Positions 27,129-36,624 are shown, numbered from the stretch's first letter. The stretch: DNA of 64,000 nt from Pasteurellaceae bacterium 15-036681 (GCA_002002485.1 MQVI01000009.1:1-64000); one strand, 5' to 3'. Made by a program: numbers and translations. Notes: a model not told the origin generated them from the letters alone.

Positions 27129-27189
27129 CCCTCTCTCTGCCAAAATTGCTGAACGCAATTTTTGCGGTCTCTCTCCCAAAGGGAGAGAG
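27129..27189. repeat. CT-arm/TGAAC-loop palindromic element
   Basis: CCCTCTCTCTG, then AAAATTGC-TGAAC-GCAATTTT (27142-27162, perfect 8-bp stem), then CTCTCTCCC-AAA-GGGAGAGAG. It lies 37 bases from the 27026 copy, in opposite orientation, between the convergent nudF and helicase genes. Confidence 0.8.
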
Positions 27190-27274
27190 TAGTAAATGCA
27201 AATATTTGTTTGTGCAAGTGTTACATGATTTCGCATTCTTGCCCACTATAATTCCCCTAAAAGAAAAACTCACC

Positions 27275-30200
27275 TCACCGATCAATAATCAACTGTGGAA
27301 TAACTACCGCCCAACGGTTAATTTTCTCAGGATAACGATCTCTAAATGCTTCATTTTCTTGTTCTTTATAGCGTACATAGAACTCTGAGACCATTGCTGT
27401 AATCTTATTTGAGTAAGGGGGTAGATCCGCTTTATTTGAACTACGCGCAATAGCAACGCCATCTCGACAAAATTCATAAGCTGAACCATTGGTGCGAATT
27501 TGCAATGAATCCCCCACTTTAAGCTGACTAATCAATGTTAAACGAGTCAAAATTTCTTCTGTTAACACAGGCGGTTTTTGATAACTGCGTGCACAAAATC
27601 CAATATCTAATTCCGATAATGCTAGCACTCGATATTCTGTATCTAATTCTGGTTCTTCTCTCAAATTCACTACTTGAACCGTATCGATATCCTCCGCTAA
27701 TCTTGAAATCCAGAGATGATTGTTCCCACTTTGTACAAGAGTAAGTGTCTCTATCGCTCGAGTCATTGCTACATAATATAAACGTTGCTCTGCTTCATCT
27801 GCACTTTGCCAATGCCCATCGAGAACAAAAACATGCTTAAACTCTAAACCTTTGGCAGAATGAACTGTACCCAAAAATATGCCTTTTGAGCGAATATCTG
27901 TGCTATCTGCTACATATTGATAAAGCCATTCTTTTAATGCGACATGAGTAAATAGCTGTTCTTCTTTATTTTCTTCTGTTATGCCATAGTCTTGAATAAA
28001 ATCCTGTTTTATTTCTTCAAAATAGCCTTGCCATTTCTCCCCCACTTCTCTCATTGTCAAAAGCTGCATAAATGCGTGAGCTTTCCACTGAGGAATTCGA
28101 TTAAGATCTTCGACCAAATGCACAAATTCACGCATACTACTCAAACGAATCTTATTTTTCTTATCTTTAGCAAGAAAATAAGCAATATGATTTAATTCAC
28201 ACCACGCCTGTACTGTTTTTAGTGCTATATTATCCCTTGCGAGAATCGCAATATCATTATACTTCATATCAGCACAAGCTCTCAGTCTATCAATCTCTTG
28301 CATAACCGCCTGAGCTTGATAGTTATTACGCTGTTGAGTAGAAAAAGTGGCTGGCAATTTTATTACTCGAACTTTCCCTTGTCGCTCACTATCTTGCTGT
28401 TGCCAGATACCTCCCATAGCCATATTTTTACGCTCAGGATTAACCGTTATTGCTTGCTCTGCTTTCAAGCGCTGTGGCATATTTTGAATCACGCTATTAG
28501 CAGCCTCGATAATATAAGGACTACTGCGATAGTTATAAGTTAAATAATCAGGTACTTCAACATTATAATCCTGCTGAAAACGTTGAATATATTGATTACT
28601 ACTGCCATTAAATGCGTAAATATTTTGATCGTCATCCCCTACTGCAATAATAGTAAGTTTAGACAAATCATCCGCTTGTCGACCGGCCAATGCAGACACA
28701 AGATTATAATGATGTTCACTAATATCTTGGTATTCATCAACAAGAATATAACGGAAACCAGCCATAATTCTGTCTCGATCATCATCCTCTTCCGCATTGG
28801 TTGTTAGACCTGTTGTGAGCATCTGAGTAGCTTGCTCACACCAATGTTTAAAAATATCATCCGTTTTCTGAGACTCTTCTAGTTGCGCGTCATAGCGAAC
28901 GCCCAGTAAGCGCATAGCCATTCCATCATAAGTTAAAACTGTCACGGCTGATGCAATATTACCCACTAAGTCAAACAACCTACGCTTAATTTCTCTAGCA
29001 GCTAGGCGATTAAAGGCAAGTACAATGATTGAACTTGGATCAGTATGCTGAACACGTAACAAATAGGCAACACGATGCACAATAACACGAGTTTTTCCTG
29101 AACCTGGCCCAGCTAAAATTAAGCGATTTTGATCGCTTTTATCTATTACAATCGCTTTTTGTTGGGAATTCAAATTACTCGTTATCTTTTTCAAAGTTTC
29201 ATTAGAGACTGATTCTTCTAACTCTGCAAAGCGACCTCTAAACCATTTATGTTTAAACTCTTTCTCCTCACGCGTAAAGTAATCGCCAACCATTTCCCAT
29301 GCTTGACTAATACTTTGTAACGCCTTTATGGCATATTCATGCATTACATGAATTTGGAACTTTTTCTCTTTATAAAATATCTGTAAGTGCTGATAATCGT
29401 CTCGCACATATCTTTTCTGCTCCTGCAATGCCTTAGGATTTAATTTTAGTGTCATTGAGTGACGTAAAATCGTCATACCGTGGTTAAGTTTAATAACATC
29501 TTGTTTGTGCAAAAACAGTAGTGCTTGTTTCAAATACCGCTCTCGCTCGCTTATAGGGATCAAGGCTGCAAGAGCTAAATCATCATCAATAAGCTGCCTT
29601 AACTCCCCAAAACTCGTTTCGACAATTGCATCTTTACTCCGCACGCCAGCTGTTTTCTGAACCAAAAAAGGTAAGAGCAGCGAACAAATTTGATGACGCA
29701 GAACGGCACGTTCTTCAAGATCATCCCAGCTTTCATTAGCATATTTAAAGCGCACTCGAAGTAGATCATTACCTGAATCATTTATCTCAAGGCTACCACT
29801 ACTACCTTTTTTCGCTGACGCTTTATCATAAGAAATAGATTGGAGTAATAATTTAATATCAGCTGGAATAAGCTCTTGGTTGTAATTTTCACGCATCTTC
29901 TGACACACTGCCGAAAGGGCTAAATTCTGCCAAATTTGTAGCGCAGCATCAGGAATTTCCGTTCTCAATAACTGCCACAATTGTTTTTCCCATTCCAATA
30001 CTTTAACCAAACGCTTTTCAGATGGACGGCTATTATCAGTACGTAAATTGATAGTCATACGAGTATCATTTACAAGTACTCCAAGTTCCTCCAATGATTT
30101 CAGAATACCTCGTAATTCCGTAAAACTACAAGCGGTCGCTTTTGCTAAAGAATCTGTATTGAGTGGCTCATCATTAGGAGCAGCATAAACTAACTCAGTA

Positions 30201-32506
30201 ACAACACGATACAAATCTTCTTTACGCCGTCCTAAATTTGCCTTTTTAATCTTATTGATAGCTTGCTCTAAAGTGATATTTCCCGAACGAGATGGGAATA
30301 TACATGTCTGATTCTCAACTCTTTCAAGTAAATTCGCACGCTCTAGCCAAGCCAAAGCAGCTTTCACTTTAGTATCTGCTTGCATATCATCACTATCAAA
30401 ACTCATATAGGCTTCAGTATCACGTAAAATCTCTCCTCCAGTAATCACCAGTTGGGGAAATTCCTCCTCACTATGTAACGTCGCAGAATGATGTAAACGC
30501 CCTAATTTCTTCCAAATTTGATCGAGATCTCTTAGTTCTAATTGTGAATGGCGATTTAAGCTAAATTGAGTATCCACATCTTGGCTATCGAATAAAAGAA
30601 TACATTTAGCATCTTTTTGATCTCGCCCTGCACGTCCAGCCTCCTGCAAATAATTTTCTAGAGAGCCTGTGATTTCGGCATGAATAACTAAACGAACATC
30701 CGATTTATCAACCCCCATTCCAAACGCATTAGTCGCAACAATTACCTTTAATTCACCTTGAATAAAGCGCTCTTGAATATCCGCTTTCGTGTTTGCGGCT
30801 AATCCTGCATGAAAATGCTCACACGCCCAGCCTCTCGTTTTGAGATAATCAGCATATTGCTCAGCACTACGCTTTCTCGCTACAAAGATCACTGCACCAC
30901 CAGATTGGTTATACAACTCCCTATGAAGTAATTCGTGGATGCGATTATATTTTTGGTTACTAGCCGTTTCTAAAACTTCGTAGGACAAATTAACACGCTC
31001 GTTATCCCCTATAAATTGTTTAAATTCAATTCCAACTTCATCACGAAAATGTTCAGTAATATCTCTTAAAACATCTGGTTTCGCCGTAGCTGTAAAACAG
31101 CTAATAGGTGCAATATTTTCATTCTGCCTTTCTAAATGATGCTTTTTAATAAATTTCGCTGCATAAAGATAATCTGGACGAAAATCATGTCCCCACTTAG
31201 ATAAGCAATGAGCCTCATCAAATACCCAACCATTAATTTGACGATGCTGAATAGCATTAATAAAACTAGTATTTCTAAACTGCTCTGGCGCAATAAACAA
31301 AATACCAATGTCTCCCAATGCAACTTTATCAAGTACATCTGCTCGTTCAGTGACTGATAACATGCCATTCAGAGTGGCAACCCCAAGTACACCTCGATTA
31401 ACAAGATTATCTACTTGGTCTTTCATTAAAGACTGCAATGGTGAGATGACAATGGTTAATCCGCCATTACGATAATAACGGTTTAAAGCAGGTAACTGAA
31501 AACAAAGAGATTTACCACCTCCTGTAGGCAAGATTGCCAGTAAATGCTCTCCTTTCATGCCAGAACGAACAATTATCTCTTGCCCTCCATCGACTCCTTT
31601 CACAGGCCTAAAAGAGTTAATCTTCCCACCTTGTCCAAAATAGCGTTTAAGCTGTGCAATCGGATTTAAGACATCCATACAATAATGGCAATTCGGCTGC
31701 CCACAGTCATAATCTCGTAGCTCTGTGATCAATTTTGCTGTCGTTGGAAATTGGTTTCGTACCCAAGGCGCTAGAACAGATTGCCCACCAGAGACAGTCA
31801 GCCAAGAAAGTGCATAGGCAAGATCCATATAAATCTCTGGATTATCAATATCTTGTTTGACCAATTGCAAAAAGCGAGAGCGACAAACTTTAAGCGGAGT
31901 ATCGATAACATTAGAAAGAGAAGATGTAGAATCTTTTAGAAGTAATTTTATCAAATGGACAATTTCATTTTTGCTATAGGTCGCTGATTCAAATATCACT
32001 TGTCCATTTCTAGTTATCGGCAAAGTACCAAGCAGATATTTATAAATCGCTAATTCATTGGGATCTTTGGCCGCAAAAGCATCACATTGATCTTGGAAAA
32101 GCTCCCAGCAAGCTTTGCAATCTGCGACAGGAGAATTTTTAGCAGAAGAGATAATTTTGTGATTTTTAATCAATCGATGATAGGGATTTTGTGGAAAAGC
32201 AAGAGGGGATAAGCGTAAAGTATCAATAATAGGCAAATCTAGCCAAGTTGGTTTAGGTAATAATGAGGATAGATAAGTTAAATCGTGATGAATAAAATTA
32301 TGCCCCATCAAGAATTCAGCACCAGCCACTAAGCCCTTAGTCTCCATTTCGGCAAGTGCTTGCTGAAAGCTAGGCAACCCCCGAATTTGTCCACTCTCAA
32401 ATTCAAGCTCTAAATCAGGTCGATAAGCGCCCAGTTTAAACACCTGATTGGTTTTTGGATTAACCTCTAAGTCAATAATAAGTACCGCAGGGATTGTGTC
32501 TAACAT
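27275..32506 (-). CDS. DEDD exonuclease-RecQ helicase-UvrD helicase fusion
   Basis: A 1743-residue, three-enzyme protein. Residues 1-140 resemble a DnaQ-type exonuclease with a plausible acidic quartet: Asp12 and Glu14 (IDLEV), Asp75 (HNFIHHD), Asp129. A CGQPNCHYC cluster follows near 265-275. A RecQ-type SF2 helicase comes next, with Walker A LPTGGGKS at about 325-332, DEAH at about 428, and GRAGRDQKDAKC. The C-terminal third is a UvrD/Rep-type SF1 helicase: GPGSGKTR at about 1130, DEYQD at about 1254, GDDDQNIYAFNG, HSAKGLEF at about 1548 and YVAMTRA. All motor motifs look intact. DNA repair, recombination or phage defence are possible roles; none is proven. It is divergent from a toxin-antitoxin pair and shares its upstream region with a CRE-like site. 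Confidence 0.85.
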   Translation of the reverse strand: MLDTIPAVLIIDLEVNPKTNQVFKLGAYRPDLELEFESGQIRGLPSFQQALAEMETKGLVAGAEFLMGHNFIHHDLTYLSSLLPKPTWLDLPIIDTLRLSPLAFPQNPYHRLIKNHKIISSAKNSPVADCKACWELFQDQCDAFAAKDPNELAIYKYLLGTLPITRNGQVIFESATYSKNEIVHLIKLLLKDSTSSLSNVIDTPLKVCRSRFLQLVKQDIDNPEIYMDLAYALSWLTVSGGQSVLAPWVRNQFPTTAKLITELRDYDCGQPNCHYCMDVLNPIAQLKRYFGQGGKINSFRPVKGVDGGQEIIVRSGMKGEHLLAILPTGGGKSLCFQLPALNRYYRNGGLTIVISPLQSLMKDQVDNLVNRGVLGVATLNGMLSVTERADVLDKVALGDIGILFIAPEQFRNTSFINAIQHRQINGWVFDEAHCLSKWGHDFRPDYLYAAKFIKKHHLERQNENIAPISCFTATAKPDVLRDITEHFRDEVGIEFKQFIGDNERVNLSYEVLETASNQKYNRIHELLHRELYNQSGGAVIFVARKRSAEQYADYLKTRGWACEHFHAGLAANTKADIQERFIQGELKVIVATNAFGMGVDKSDVRLVIHAEITGSLENYLQEAGRAGRDQKDAKCILLFDSQDVDTQFSLNRHSQLELRDLDQIWKKLGRLHHSATLHSEEEFPQLVITGGEILRDTEAYMSFDSDDMQADTKVKAALAWLERANLLERVENQTCIFPSRSGNITLEQAINKIKKANLGRRKEDLYRVVTELVYAAPNDEPLNTDSLAKATACSFTELRGILKSLEELGVLVNDTRMTINLRTDNSRPSEKRLVKVLEWEKQLWQLLRTEIPDAALQIWQNLALSAVCQKMRENYNQELIPADIKLLLQSISYDKASAKKGSSGSLEINDSGNDLLRVRFKYANESWDDLEERAVLRHQICSLLLPFLVQKTAGVRSKDAIVETSFGELRQLIDDDLALAALIPISERERYLKQALLFLHKQDVIKLNHGMTILRHSMTLKLNPKALQEQKRYVRDDYQHLQIFYKEKKFQIHVMHEYAIKALQSISQAWEMVGDYFTREEKEFKHKWFRGRFAELEESVSNETLKKITSNLNSQQKAIVIDKSDQNRLILAGPGSGKTRVIVHRVAYLLRVQHTDPSSIIVLAFNRLAAREIKRRLFDLVGNIASAVTVLTYDGMAMRLLGVRYDAQLEESQKTDDIFKHWCEQATQMLTTGLTTNAEEDDDRDRIMAGFRYILVDEYQDISEHHYNLVSALAGRQADDLSKLTIIAVGDDDQNIYAFNGSSNQYIQRFQQDYNVEVPDYLTYNYRSSPYIIEAANSVIQNMPQRLKAEQAITVNPERKNMAMGGIWQQQDSERQGKVRVIKLPATFSTQQRNNYQAQAVMQEIDRLRACADMKYNDIAILARDNIALKTVQAWCELNHIAYFLAKDKKNKIRLSSMREFVHLVEDLNRIPQWKAHAFMQLLTMREVGEKWQGYFEEIKQDFIQDYGITEENKEEQLFTHVALKEWLYQYVADSTDIRSKGIFLGTVHSAKGLEFKHVFVLDGHWQSADEAEQRLYYVAMTRAIETLTLVQSGNNHLWISRLAEDIDTVQVVNLREEPELDTEYRVLALSELDIGFCARSYQKPPVLTEEILTRLTLISQLKVGDSLQIRTNGSAYEFCRDGVAIARSSNKADLPPYSNKITAMVSEFYVRYKEQENEAFRDRYPEKINRWAVVIPQLIIDR

Positions 32507-32648
32507 AATGTTATTATTAGTAAATAATTAGATAGAAACAAAATAGCATAATTTCCCCTCAGGGTGCAAGTATCCAACCTGCCTAAAAAATGATTACCGC
32601 CAAGGAATGTGAAAGGGTAAAGGGCATTTGGAGGTCCTACAAAACTAT

Positions 32649-32670
32649 TTTTGTGATCTTCATCGAAAAA
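32649..32670. promoter_or_regulatory. CRE-like (CRP-S) site before Phd-PIN pair and helicase fusion
   Basis: TTTTGTGAT-N4-ATCGAAAAA matches 19 of 22 positions of the H. influenzae competence element (TTTTGCGAT-N4-ATCGCAAAA). It sits 116 bases before the antitoxin ATG and 142 bases from the divergent helicase ATG. A CAGAAT hexamer (32689-32694) lies at the class II distance downstream on the plus strand. With one flanking T and the nine bases after it, it is 29/31 identical to the site at 50001-50031. Confidence 0.65.
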
Positions 32671-32734
32671 TGAAATTTCTTTTGTTGCCAGAATTCACAA
32701 CTATGGCAAAGTAATTCGACTATTAATTGACCTT

Positions 32735-32757
32735 TTAGTTTCACTACACTAAACTAA
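32735..32757. promoter_or_regulatory. inverted repeat, possible antitoxin operator
   Basis: TTAGTTT (32735-32741) and AAACTAA (32751-32757) flank CACTACACT, ending 29 bases before the antitoxin ATG. Antitoxins of this kind often bind such palindromes to autoregulate; that is inference here. Confidence 0.4.
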
Positions 32758-32786
32758 CTGAGTGAACTAACAAGTAAGGAGTTTCT

Positions 32787-33074
32787 ATGGAAACCGCTAT
32801 TCAAACCATCAATATTCATCAAGCGAAAACACATCTTTCACGTATTGTAGAAGATGTAGCATTAACGAAACAACCAATTATTATTGCTAAGGCAGGTAAG
32901 CCGAGAGTGCAGATTATTCCACTGACTGAAACACCTAAGGTACGCAAAATGGGAACATTAAAAGGTAAATTTAGTGTACCTGATAACTTTGATGATCTCT
33001 ATTCCCAAGAAATTGCCGAGCTATTTGAAGGCAAAGAGTCATCAGATATTGAGTTAATTACAGGGAGAAAGTAG
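32787..33074 (+). CDS. Phd/YefM-family antitoxin
   Basis: 95 residues. The N-terminal Phd/YefM DNA-binding fold shows INIHQAKTHLSRIVEDV followed by PIIIAKAGKPRVQIIPL, and a charged C-terminal tail would wrap the toxin. Its partner, a PIN-domain toxin, starts three bases after the stop codon. AAGGAG is well placed before the ATG. Such antitoxins neutralise the toxin and repress the operon. Unusually, a CRE-like competence site lies upstream at 32649. Confidence 0.85.
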   Translation: METAIQTINIHQAKTHLSRIVEDVALTKQPIIIAKAGKPRVQIIPLTETPKVRKMGTLKGKFSVPDNFDDLYSQEIAELFEGKESSDIELITGRK

Positions 33075-33077
33075 TGA

Positions 33078-33476
33078 ATGAAATACTTGTTAGATACACA
33101 CGTTTTACTTTGGTTTCTGCTTGATGAGCGCCAACATTTTTCTAAACGAAGTTTAGATTTATTGTTAAATGAAGATAATATTTTGTATTTTAGCACCGCT
33201 AGCATTTGGGAAATCGCAATAAAATCTAGTTTGCAAAAGCCTGATTTTCCCTATGATCCGCAACTGATTGCCAATGAGCTGATTGAGCAAGGTTTTATCG
33301 AACAACCTATTTCCCTAAAGCATACTTTTGCCCTACCTAAACTTCCTTTTCTCCACAACAATCCCTTCGACCGCTTGCTTATCTGCCAAGCAGAACAAGA
33401 AAATCTACAATTTCTCACTGCTGATCAAAAGATTCTGCAATATCAAAAAAGTTTTATTTGGGATATTCGTACATAG
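33078..33476 (+). CDS. PIN-domain toxin (VapC-type)
   Basis: 132 residues with the PIN ribonuclease acidic quartet: Asp6 (LLDTHVLLW), Glu45 (SIWEIAIKS), Asp97 (NPFDRLL) and Asp115 (TADQKI). VapC-type toxins cut tRNA or rRNA and stop translation until neutralised; the target of this one is unknown. All catalytic residues are present, so it is probably active. Partner of the preceding Phd-type antitoxin. The 3' end contains CGACCGCTTGC, a one-base variant uptake signal. Confidence 0.87.
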   Translation: MKYLLDTHVLLWFLLDERQHFSKRSLDLLLNEDNILYFSTASIWEIAIKSSLQKPDFPYDPQLIANELIEQGFIEQPISLKHTFALPKLPFLHNNPFDRLLICQAEQENLQFLTADQKILQYQKSFIWDIRT

Positions 33477-33489
33477 ATAAAACATCACT

Positions 33490-33547
33490 GTAGGGTGCAC
33501 CATTTGTATAACATATTGATTTATCGGTGCGTTTACACGCACCCTAC
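33490..33547. repeat. GTAGG-type palindromic repeat
   Basis: GTAGGGTGC (33490-33498) and GCACCCTAC (33539-33547) are exact complements, with an internal GGTGCGTTTACACGCACC hairpin also found in the element at 57062. Lies between the convergent toxin and rplS genes. Confidence 0.75.
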
Positions 33548-33628
33548 GATTTTCTATAGCAGGCAAACAACAAAAGGCTTGGGTTTCCCCAAGCCTTTGT
33601 TTTGCAATACAAATTGCAACCTTGCGAA

Positions 33629-33991
<363 letters not shown>

Positions 33992-34007
33992 CTATTAAGT
34001 CCTAGAA

Positions 34008-34763
34008 TTAACTGATTTTGTGTTGTTTTTTGACTTTCGCTAACAACACGCGTTGTTCGTCAGTCAGAGCTAGGCTATCCAATAGCTCAGGGCGTCTTAA
34101 CCACGTTCGTTCTAGCGATTGTTCTAAACGCCATTTACGAATTTGTTCGTGGTGACCCGACATCAGCACATCCGGTACAGGCATACCATCTAAAACTTCA
34201 GGACGGGTATAGTGTGGACAATCTAATAAACCGTCAGCGAAAGAGTCTTCTAATGCTGAGGCCTGCTTGCCTAATACCCCTGGGACAAACCTTGCAACAG
34301 CGTCAATTAACGTCATTGCGGGAAGTTCCCCCCCTGTTAGCACGTAATCCCCGATTGACCATTCTTCATCAACTTCAGTCTGGATCAATCGCTCATCAAC
34401 CCCTTCATATCGTCCACAGATTAAAATCAGCTTTTGATTTGAAGCCAGTGTTTGCACACCTTGTTGATCGAGCTTACGCCCTTGTGGTGAAAGATAAATT
34501 ACCTTTGCTTCCACACCATCTTCTGCTTTGGCTGCCGCTTTAGCTGCATGAATTGCATCACGCAACGGCTGTACCATCATTAACATACCAGGGCCACCGC
34601 CATAAGGACGATCATCCACTGTTTTATGTTTATCATGTGTGAAATCACGCGGATTCCAACACTGAATTTGCAAAAGATTTTGTTTTACTGCTCTACCTGT
34701 TACCCCGAATTCGGTAATTGCTTTAAACATTTCGGGGAAAAGTGAAATAATACCAATCCACAT
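34008..34763 (-). CDS. trmD: tRNA (guanine-N1)-methyltransferase TrmD
   Basis: SPOUT-class, SAM-dependent enzyme that makes m1G37 in tRNAs, preventing frameshifts. 251 residues with [41 protein letters not shown] and [13 protein letters not shown], which form the trefoil-knot SAM site. Third gene of the ribosomal operon, 51 bases after rimM. Confidence 0.97.
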   Translation of the reverse strand: MWIGIISLFPEMFKAITEFGVTGRAVKQNLLQIQCWNPRDFTHDKHKTVDDRPYGGGPGMLMMVQPLRDAIHAAKAAAKAEDGVEAKVIYLSPQGRKLDQQGVQTLASNQKLILICGRYEGVDERLIQTEVDEEWSIGDYVLTGGELPAMTLIDAVARFVPGVLGKQASALEDSFADGLLDCPHYTRPEVLDGMPVPDVLMSGHHEQIRKWRLEQSLERTWLRRPELLDSLALTDEQRVLLAKVKKQHKIS

Positions 34764-34814
34764 ACAATTAATTCGCCGATAATGCTACTACTAAAGCTAA
34801 CCGCATACCTGAGG

Positions 34815-35354
34815 TTAGAAACCAGCGTCCCAATCCACCGTAATTGTTTTGGTGGCGAGATCTACTCTTTTAACTACTTGTTCATATAAGAACGGAATTA
34901 ATCGTTCTTGCTTGCCGAAAGCATCTTTGCTGTTAGCACGCACCACTAGCACATCATTTGAACCTGTTTCCATCATTTCGGTTACTGTGCCCATTGTGTA
35001 GCCTTCAAGGTTCACTACTGTGCAGCCGATTAAATCGTGCCAGTAATAATCCCCGTCTTCCAATTCCGGAAACACTGCTAAATCCACGCCGATTTCAACG
35101 TTAGTTAATAGCTGTGCCGCTTCACGGTCATCAGTGCCGACTAATTTCACAATCAAATCATTGCTGTGATAACGCCAGCTTTCAAGTTCAACCGGTTGCC
35201 ATTGACCTTTAATTTTTAAGAACCAAGGCTGATAGTCGAAAATGCTTTCTGAATATTCTGTCGATGAATAAAGACGTAACCAGCCACGGATGCCATAGGT
35301 TGACCCTAATTTTCCGACAACTTCAATTTTTGGTTGTGTAGCTTGTTCGCTCAT
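34815..35354 (-). CDS. rimM: ribosome maturation factor RimM
   Basis: Assists 30S head assembly by binding S19. 179 residues from the ATG at 35354, which follows TAGGTG by five bases; the in-frame GTG two codons earlier lies in that ribosome-binding site. [22 protein letters not shown] is split by the start of the N-terminal domain; [13 protein letters not shown] begins the PRC-barrel half. Between rpsP and trmD as in most bacteria. Confidence 0.95.
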   Translation of the reverse strand: MSEQATQPKIEVVGKLGSTYGIRGWLRLYSSTEYSESIFDYQPWFLKIKGQWQPVELESWRYHSNDLIVKLVGTDDREAAQLLTNVEIGVDLAVFPELEDGDYYWHDLIGCTVVNLEGYTMGTVTEMMETGSNDVLVVRANSKDAFGKQERLIPFLYEQVVKRVDLATKTITVDWDAGF

Positions 35355-35382
35355 ATTCACCTACATTTAATAATTTTGGAAA

Positions 35383-35631
35383 TTAAGCAGCTTTACGCGC
35401 TTCTTTCACTAATGCTTCAACACGATCTGAAAGTGAAGCACCTTTAGCAACCCATGCATCAACTTTAGCTAAGTCTAAACGTAAACGTTCAGCTTGGCCT
35501 GCAGCGATTGGGTTGAAGAAACCGATACGCTCGATAAAGCGACCGTCACGAGGTGAACGGCTGTCCGCTACCACGATTTGATAGAATGGGCGTTTTTTAG
35601 CTCCGCCACGAGTTAAACGAATGGTTACCAT
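35383..35631 (-). CDS. rpsP: 30S ribosomal protein S16
   Basis: 82 residues: [39 protein letters not shown] and [13 protein letters not shown]. First gene of the rpsP-rimM-trmD-rplS operon, preceded by a good promoter and two leader hairpins. Confidence 0.97.
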   Translation of the reverse strand: MVTIRLTRGGAKKRPFYQIVVADSRSPRDGRFIERIGFFNPIAAGQAERLRLDLAKVDAWVAKGASLSDRVEALVKEARKAA

Positions 35632-35668
35632 AACCTTCCTCTAAAAGTTTCGATAGTAAAAAGAAAAA

Positions 35669-35715
35669 CCCTCGTTCGAGGTGAGGGCGACTACTTATCT
35701 CTCGAAATAGAGAGA
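35669..35715 (-). promoter_or_regulatory. rpsP leader hairpins, possible attenuator
   Basis: Between promoter and rpsP the minus-strand transcript forms TCTCTC-loop-GAGAGA (35698-35715) and then CCCTC-loop-GAGGG (35669-35687), followed directly by TTTTTCTTTTT. The second hairpin with its T-rich tail looks like an intrinsic terminator inside the leader, 38 bases before the rpsP start. Confidence 0.5.
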
Positions 35716-35727
35716 ATAAGCGGAAGA

Positions 35728-35755
35728 ATTATACTGATTTTTTGCAAAAAAACAA
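35728..35755 (-). promoter_or_regulatory. predicted sigma-70 promoter of rpsP operon
   Basis: Perfect TATAAT at 35733-35728 (minus strand) and TTGTTT at 35755-35750, 16 bases apart. It is the only clear promoter upstream of rpsP. Confidence 0.7.
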
Positions 35756-35809
35756 GCTAAAAAGACCGCTTGTGATGATCGGGTGGCTTACCCAAAATTT
35801 CTTAACAAA

Positions 35810-35837
35810 AAACCTCTAACTTTTCGGCTAGAGGTTT
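35810..35837 (-). terminator. Rho-independent terminator after azoR
   Basis: AAACCTCTA (35810-35818) pairs with TAGAGGTTT (35829-35837). On the minus strand the stem is followed by TTTTTT. It ends azoR transcripts before the rpsP promoter region. Confidence 0.88.
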
Positions 35838-35854
35838 AATTTAATTCAACTTAA

Positions 35855-36442
35855 TTATAATGCGCTTGCAATACGATCTAATTCAACTTTCGCTGCTGTT
35901 TGTGCTTTTTCTACAGCTTCAGGGCCAAAACCTAATGCTTCTGCGTAAACAAATTCGACATCAGTGATACCGATAAAACCTAAGAATGCTTGAACATAAT
36001 TTTTTGCTAAATCTGTTGGGCTATCTTTATGCATACCGCCAGTTGTTAAAATAACAACCGCTTTCTTACCTGTAACTAAACCTTGTGGGCCTTCAGCTGT
36101 GTAGTTAAAAGTAACGCCAACACGTGCCACATAGTCAAAATAGCTTTTTAATTGCGCTGGTACACTAAAGTTATACATAGGTGCATTAATTACCACAACA
36201 TCCGTTGCTTTTAATTCAGCGACTAATTCATTTGATAGCGCTAATAATGCTTTTTGCTCTTCATTTTGTGGCTCGCCACGAGTTGCCGCCGCAGCATTTC
36301 CATTAAAATAAGGTAATGGTTGCTCTGCTAAATCACGAGTTGTGATATTTACTGATAATTTTGAAACTAAATAATCACTTAATAAAGCTGATTGAGAGTT
36401 TGCACCAAGAATACTTGATTTTAATACTAATACGTTTTTCAT
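35855..36442 (-). CDS. azoR: FMN-dependent NADH-azoreductase
   Basis: Flavodoxin-fold quinone/azo reductase, 195 residues. LKSSILGANSQSALLSDYL binds FMN phosphate. INAPMYNFSVPAQLKSYFDY and ILTTGGMH are the flavin-ring contacts, and the QAFLGFIGI segment is typical of AzoR. Proposed role: two-electron quinone reduction against thiol stress. Monocistronic, with its own terminator. Confidence 0.92.
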   Translation of the reverse strand: MKNVLVLKSSILGANSQSALLSDYLVSKLSVNITTRDLAEQPLPYFNGNAAAATRGEPQNEEQKALLALSNELVAELKATDVVVINAPMYNFSVPAQLKSYFDYVARVGVTFNYTAEGPQGLVTGKKAVVILTTGGMHKDSPTDLAKNYVQAFLGFIGITDVEFVYAEALGFGPEAVEKAQTAAKVELDRIASAL

Positions 36443-36624
36443 TTGGGTCTTCCGTTATAAAGTTGAAAGGAAATAGTTGTGCATAGTTTACTCTTTTCCC
36501 AATAAAGATAAAGAGTGAATAAATGAATAGAGTATTTACTAAAACTGAATAATCACTCAGGATTTTTATTATAACCAGAAGGAAACATATCTATATCACA
36601 ATTTAATTTGCTTCTAAATACAAA

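Noticed and set aside
27008-27388. Plus-strand open frame of 126 codons across the nudF-helicase gap
   Set aside because: It runs through two palindromic repeats and then through the end of the helicase gene on the other strand. No ribosome-binding site or family pattern; composition is that of the repeats.
27275-33476. Complete mobile defence island with integrase and att sites
   Set aside because: No integrase, tRNA target or direct repeats frame the helicase and toxin-antitoxin genes; base composition of the helicase is close to that of its neighbours.
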